Origin: Sulfobacillus sp.
Lineage (GTDB): Bacteria > Bacillota > Sulfobacillia > Sulfobacillales > Sulfobacillaceae
Direction of reading: 5' to 3'
NCBI GenBank assembly: GCA_027309085.1
Contig: DAIDDL010000020.1
Location: 1 to 64,000, forward strand
Length of the DNA stretch: 64,000 nucleotides
This document shows, piece by piece, positions 61,477-64,000 of the stretch. Every line of letters starts with the position of its first letter. The stretch's first letter is position 1. A program made the position numbers and the translations under genes. The notes under the pieces are model-generated. The model had not been told where the DNA came from, did not search any database, and saw only the letters and a list, made by a program, of their open reading frames with translations.

Positions 61477-64000
61477 TCATTCTGCCGGGATGAGGCTTAA
61501 GATCCCTTCCATAGGAATTCGCGCCCATGCCGGCCGGTTGCGCAGTTCATAGCGCAGCTCATAGAGGGCTTTCTCCAGAATAAAGGCGGTCAGCCACTCC
61601 GATCCCAGTTCCGGCAGCAGGGCGGTGTTCATCGTCTCCCGGTAGGCCTCTACAAAGCGGGCCGTCGCCGTTTGAAACCATGCGGCCGCCCAAGGCCGCA
61701 GAGTTTCGAAGGGCACGCCAAACTCCTGCTGTCGCATCGCCTGGGTAAAGGCCGCATAGTGAAAAGACCGGATCATGCCTGCCACATCTTTAAACGGGGA
61801 CCTCTTAATGCGCCGCTGTGTGAGGGACATCAGCGGCTCGCCCTCAAAGTCCACGACCATGAAGTCCTCCCCGGTATAGAGCATCTGGCCGAGATGGTAA
61901 TCTCCGTGGCAGCGGATTTTGGCCCCCTGCACCGTGGGTCTGGCGGCCCGGCGCAAAATCTGCTCAATGCCGGAGCGGCGGTCAAGAATGGCGCCAGCCA
62001 TGGCCCGCAGTTCCTCGCCGAACGCAGGCAGGCTGTCTTTCAGGTCGGCCAAGGTGCGGTCCGCATTTTGCCGCATTGACTGGTATGTTGCACGCTGGTC
62101 AAGGGCCGAAAAAGGCTCCGGGCGAAAGTCCGGCGACAAGGGATCCGAAGACAGAAGCATGTGCATCTGTCCCGTCTTGCGGCCGATAAGCGCCGCCTGG
62201 CCGATAAATTCCCCCATCATCTCTTTCACGGCATCATCGCCGCTGTCACTGCGCTCCTCCCACCAGTTTGCGCATAAAGCAGGCTGGAGATGAATATTCT
62301 GGGCGGCGGCCAACTCAAAATAGCGGCCGAGGTGGTCTAGGGTATACGTCCATGCATCCCCATGATTGACCACATATTCTTGAAGGATCCCCAACTGGTA
62401 ATGCTGGGACACATGGCGGTATTCCCACCCCATCCACGTTCTGGGGGCAATCCTCTCCCCATCATGGTCCGTCATAAACCGCCCAATTTCCCAGTCCGGG
62501 TTGACCCCCTCTTCGAGGCGGCGGAATATCTTCAGAATCCAGCGGTCTCCAAACATCACGGAGGTGTTGCTCTGCTCCACATGCAACGGCGTCGGTTCCC
62601 CGTCGGGTGCTTCAAGCCGCGGGCGGCTGCGCCACGCCTGAGTAGTTTTGCGCTCAATGTCCCGCCCGTTCAGACGTTCCGGATGAACCCAGTAGCGACC
62701 GAGTTCGGACCAAAACTGATGGCGGTCGGTGGCATCTTGCAAACTCCACATTTCCCCGTTCAGAGAAAAGATTCCCAAGGAGGAGTCGGCTGCACCAGGC
62801 TGGAGCCACAGGGGCAGCATATACCGCTCCTCGCTCCCTCCCAGGTAATGCACCCGCACGATCCACAGCCCGCCGCGCTCCCCGACGGCAATCCATGCCT
62901 CATGGCCCGCCCTCATGATCCGCAGGCCTTTCCCGGCAAACCAGCGCTGGCGCTGCAGGTAGTCTGGGATGCGCCCCGCCAGATCTTCAAGCACCCGGGG
63001 CAGATGGGAGAGATCAGCAATGGTCACAGATGACTGGCCGGGGGCAATTCCCTCATCCCCGATGGCACTCTGCTGGTCCTGCAGCTTAAACAGGTAAAAG
63101 TCATGGGGCCCTAAGGTGTACACGGTGGTCTCGTAATCAATCTGGGGAAATGTGCCATGCGAGAATAGCTCGACCACCCCTTGGCCCAGAAACTCCCCCG
63201 TCTCAATGGTGACGGCCTGCACAAATCGGGACAAGTTAGCGACCACCATGATGCGGTCATTTTCAAATTCCCGCACAAAGGCCAAAACCTTGGGGTTGTC
63301 CGTATTGAGAAAGCGCAGCGCGCCGCGCCCAAATGCGCCGGATGATTTGCGCAGCGCAATGATCCGGCGCATCCACCACAGGAAGCTCGAGGGGTTGTTC
63401 TGCTGCGCTTCCACATTGACCGATTCGTAGTGGTACTCCGGGTCCACAATCACCGGGAGGCAGAGCCGCTGCGGATTGGCCCGGGAAAATCCCGCATTCC
63501 GGTCCGGACTCCACTGGAACGGGGTCCGCACCCCGTCACGGTCCCCTAGGTAGACGTTGTCGCCCATGCCAATTTCGTTGCCGTAATACAGCACCGGGGT
63601 CCCCGGCAGGGTCATCAGCAGAGCATTCATCAATTCCATCCGCCGGCGGTTGTTGCCCAAGAGAGGGGCCAGCCGCCGCCTGATGCCGACATTGATCCGG
63701 AATTGCGGCTCCTTGCCGTAAACCCGGTACATATAGTCCCTTTCCTCATCCGTGACCATTTCCAGAGTCAGCTCGTCGTGGTTGCGCAAGAAAATGGCCC
63801 ACTGTGCTGACGGCGGGATGGGCGGGGTATGCTGCAAGATATCCATAATAGGATAGCGGTCTTCCATGTACAGCGCCATAAACATGCGGGGCATCAGAGG
63901 AAAGTGGAAGGCCATGTGGCATTCGTCCCCCTCCCCGAAATAGAGCGCCGCATCTTCCGGCCACTGATTGGCTTCAGCGAGGAGCAGGCGCGATGGATAC
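61477..64000 (-). CDS. treS: Trehalose synthase-maltokinase fusion, 5' end cut by window edge
   Basis: The open frame continues to base 64000, so the start is outside the window; the track's 812-residue ORF only begins at an internal ATG (63915). The visible TreS part contains the acid Glu in LAEANQW, the pair RNHDELTLEMV, and the GH13 C-terminal sheet. From about position 63010 leftward a maltokinase domain follows (IPDYLQRQRWFAGKG, catalytic HGDYHLGQ and VDFEGEP). TreS interconverts trehalose and maltose and the kinase makes maltose-1-phosphate, the donor for GlgE. GlgE is expected just beyond the window. Confidence 0.92.
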   Translation of the reverse strand, partial: YPSRLLLAEANQWPEDAALYFGEGDECHMAFHFPLMPRMFMALYMEDRYPIMDILQHTPPIPPSAQWAIFLRNHDELTLEMVTDEERDYMYRVYGKEPQFRINVGIRRRLAPLLGNNRRRMELMNALLMTLPGTPVLYYGNEIGMGDNVYLGDRDGVRTPFQWSPDRNAGFSRANPQRLCLPVIVDPEYHYESVNVEAQQNNPSSFLWWMRRIIALRKSSGAFGRGALRFLNTDNPKVLAFVREFENDRIMVVANLSRFVQAVTIETGEFLGQGVVELFSHGTFPQIDYETTVYTLGPHDFYLFKLQDQQSAIGDEGIAPGQSSVTIADLSHLPRVLEDLAGRIPDYLQRQRWFAGKGLRIMRAGHEAWIAVGERGGLWIVRVHYLGGSEERYMLPLWLQPGAADSSLGIFSLNGEMWSLQDATDRHQFWSELGRYWVHPERLNGRDIERKTTQAWRSRPRLEAPDGEPTPLHVEQSNTSVMFGDRWILKIFRRLEEGVNPDWEIGRFMTDHDGERIAPRTWMGWEYRHVSQHYQLGILQEYVVNHGDAWTYTLDHLGRYFELAAAQNIHLQPALCANWWEERSDSGDDAVKEMMGEFIGQAALIGRKTGQMHMLLSSDPLSPDFRPEPFSALDQRATYQSMRQNADRTLADLKDSLPAFGEELRAMAGAILDRRSGIEQILRRAARPTVQGAKIRCHGDYHLGQMLYTGEDFMVVDFEGEPLMSLTQRRIKRSPFKDVAGMIRSFHYAAFTQAMRQQEFGVPFETLRPWAAAWFQTATARFVEAYRETMNTALLPELGSEWLTAFILEKALYELRYELRNRPAWARIPMEGILSLIPAE

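Noticed and set aside
1-64000. CRISPR arrays, tRNA or rRNA genes
   Set aside because: No regularly spaced repeats and no tRNA- or rRNA-like sequence was seen in the intergenic gaps read.

Overview
The window is GC-rich, densely coded bacterial DNA. A coproheme decarboxylase (ChdC/HemQ), frequent TTG and GTG starts behind strong AGGAGG-type ribosome sites, a VIT1/CCC1 metal carrier, a TauE/SafE exporter and a GlgE-type glucan locus point to a Gram-positive-lineage chromosome. A Sulfobacillus-like Firmicute is my best guess, but that is inference; no rRNA or tRNA is present to test it. I see no CRISPR array and no phage genes.

Region 1 (about 0.2-6.4 kb) is a Tn554-like element. Four overlapping minus-strand genes encode three tyrosine recombinases and one small TnpC-like coiled-coil protein. 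The third recombinase carries five tandem helix-turn-helix repeats, and a sixth copy sits in the next, overlapping gene. An imperfect 12-bp direct repeat (GTGTACAMAAAT) brackets the cassette. This is the most unusual system in the window.

Region 2 (6.4-16.7 kb, minus strand) holds class II ribonucleotide reductase nrdJ, interrupted by a 361-residue intein, and its regulator nrdR behind an NrdR-box-like site. An EamA transporter, a 63-residue membrane protein, a PMT-type glycosyltransferase fused to a PQQ-like propeller, a CoA-binding protein and ilvE follow.

Region 3 (16.9-25.9 kb) has a Yip1-like membrane protein and a GT4 glycosyltransferase on the plus strand. They converge on a minus-strand run of a toprim protein, peptide deformylase, a GlcD-GlcE fusion, GlcF, a Nudix hydrolase, a VIT1 carrier and GalE. 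Region 4 (26-32.6 kb) has an aldo/keto reductase, then a minus-strand catabolic set: aldehyde dehydrogenase, GabT-type transaminase, glutaryl-CoA-dehydrogenase-like enzyme and a PadR regulator. This set could convert 5-aminovalerate or a similar omega-amino acid. A rhodanese with a clear promoter and terminator closes the region.

Region 5 (32.6-41.7 kb) has two double-domain YbjQ-type proteins divergent from chdC, then thrC-thrB, two glycosyltransferases and a FUSC-type membrane protein. Region 6 (41.7-50.2 kb) begins with a 474-bp regulatory gap containing a perfect 30-bp palindrome, followed by gltB, a convergent acyl-CoA synthetase with an altered acyl pocket, an NDH-2-like flavoprotein and a small membrane protein.

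Region 7 (50.2-57.5 kb) is surface-polysaccharide oriented: a GH84 glycosidase, a polyprenyl-phosphate sugar transferase, an O-antigen-ligase-like protein, a TauE exporter, a thioredoxin-fold protein coupled to a glycosyltransferase, and a DUF4351-like protein. Region 8 (57.8-64 kb) has a small unknown protein, a two-domain ThyX-like protein whose signature motif is divided between its halves, glgB, and a trehalose synthase-maltokinase fusion that runs off the right edge.
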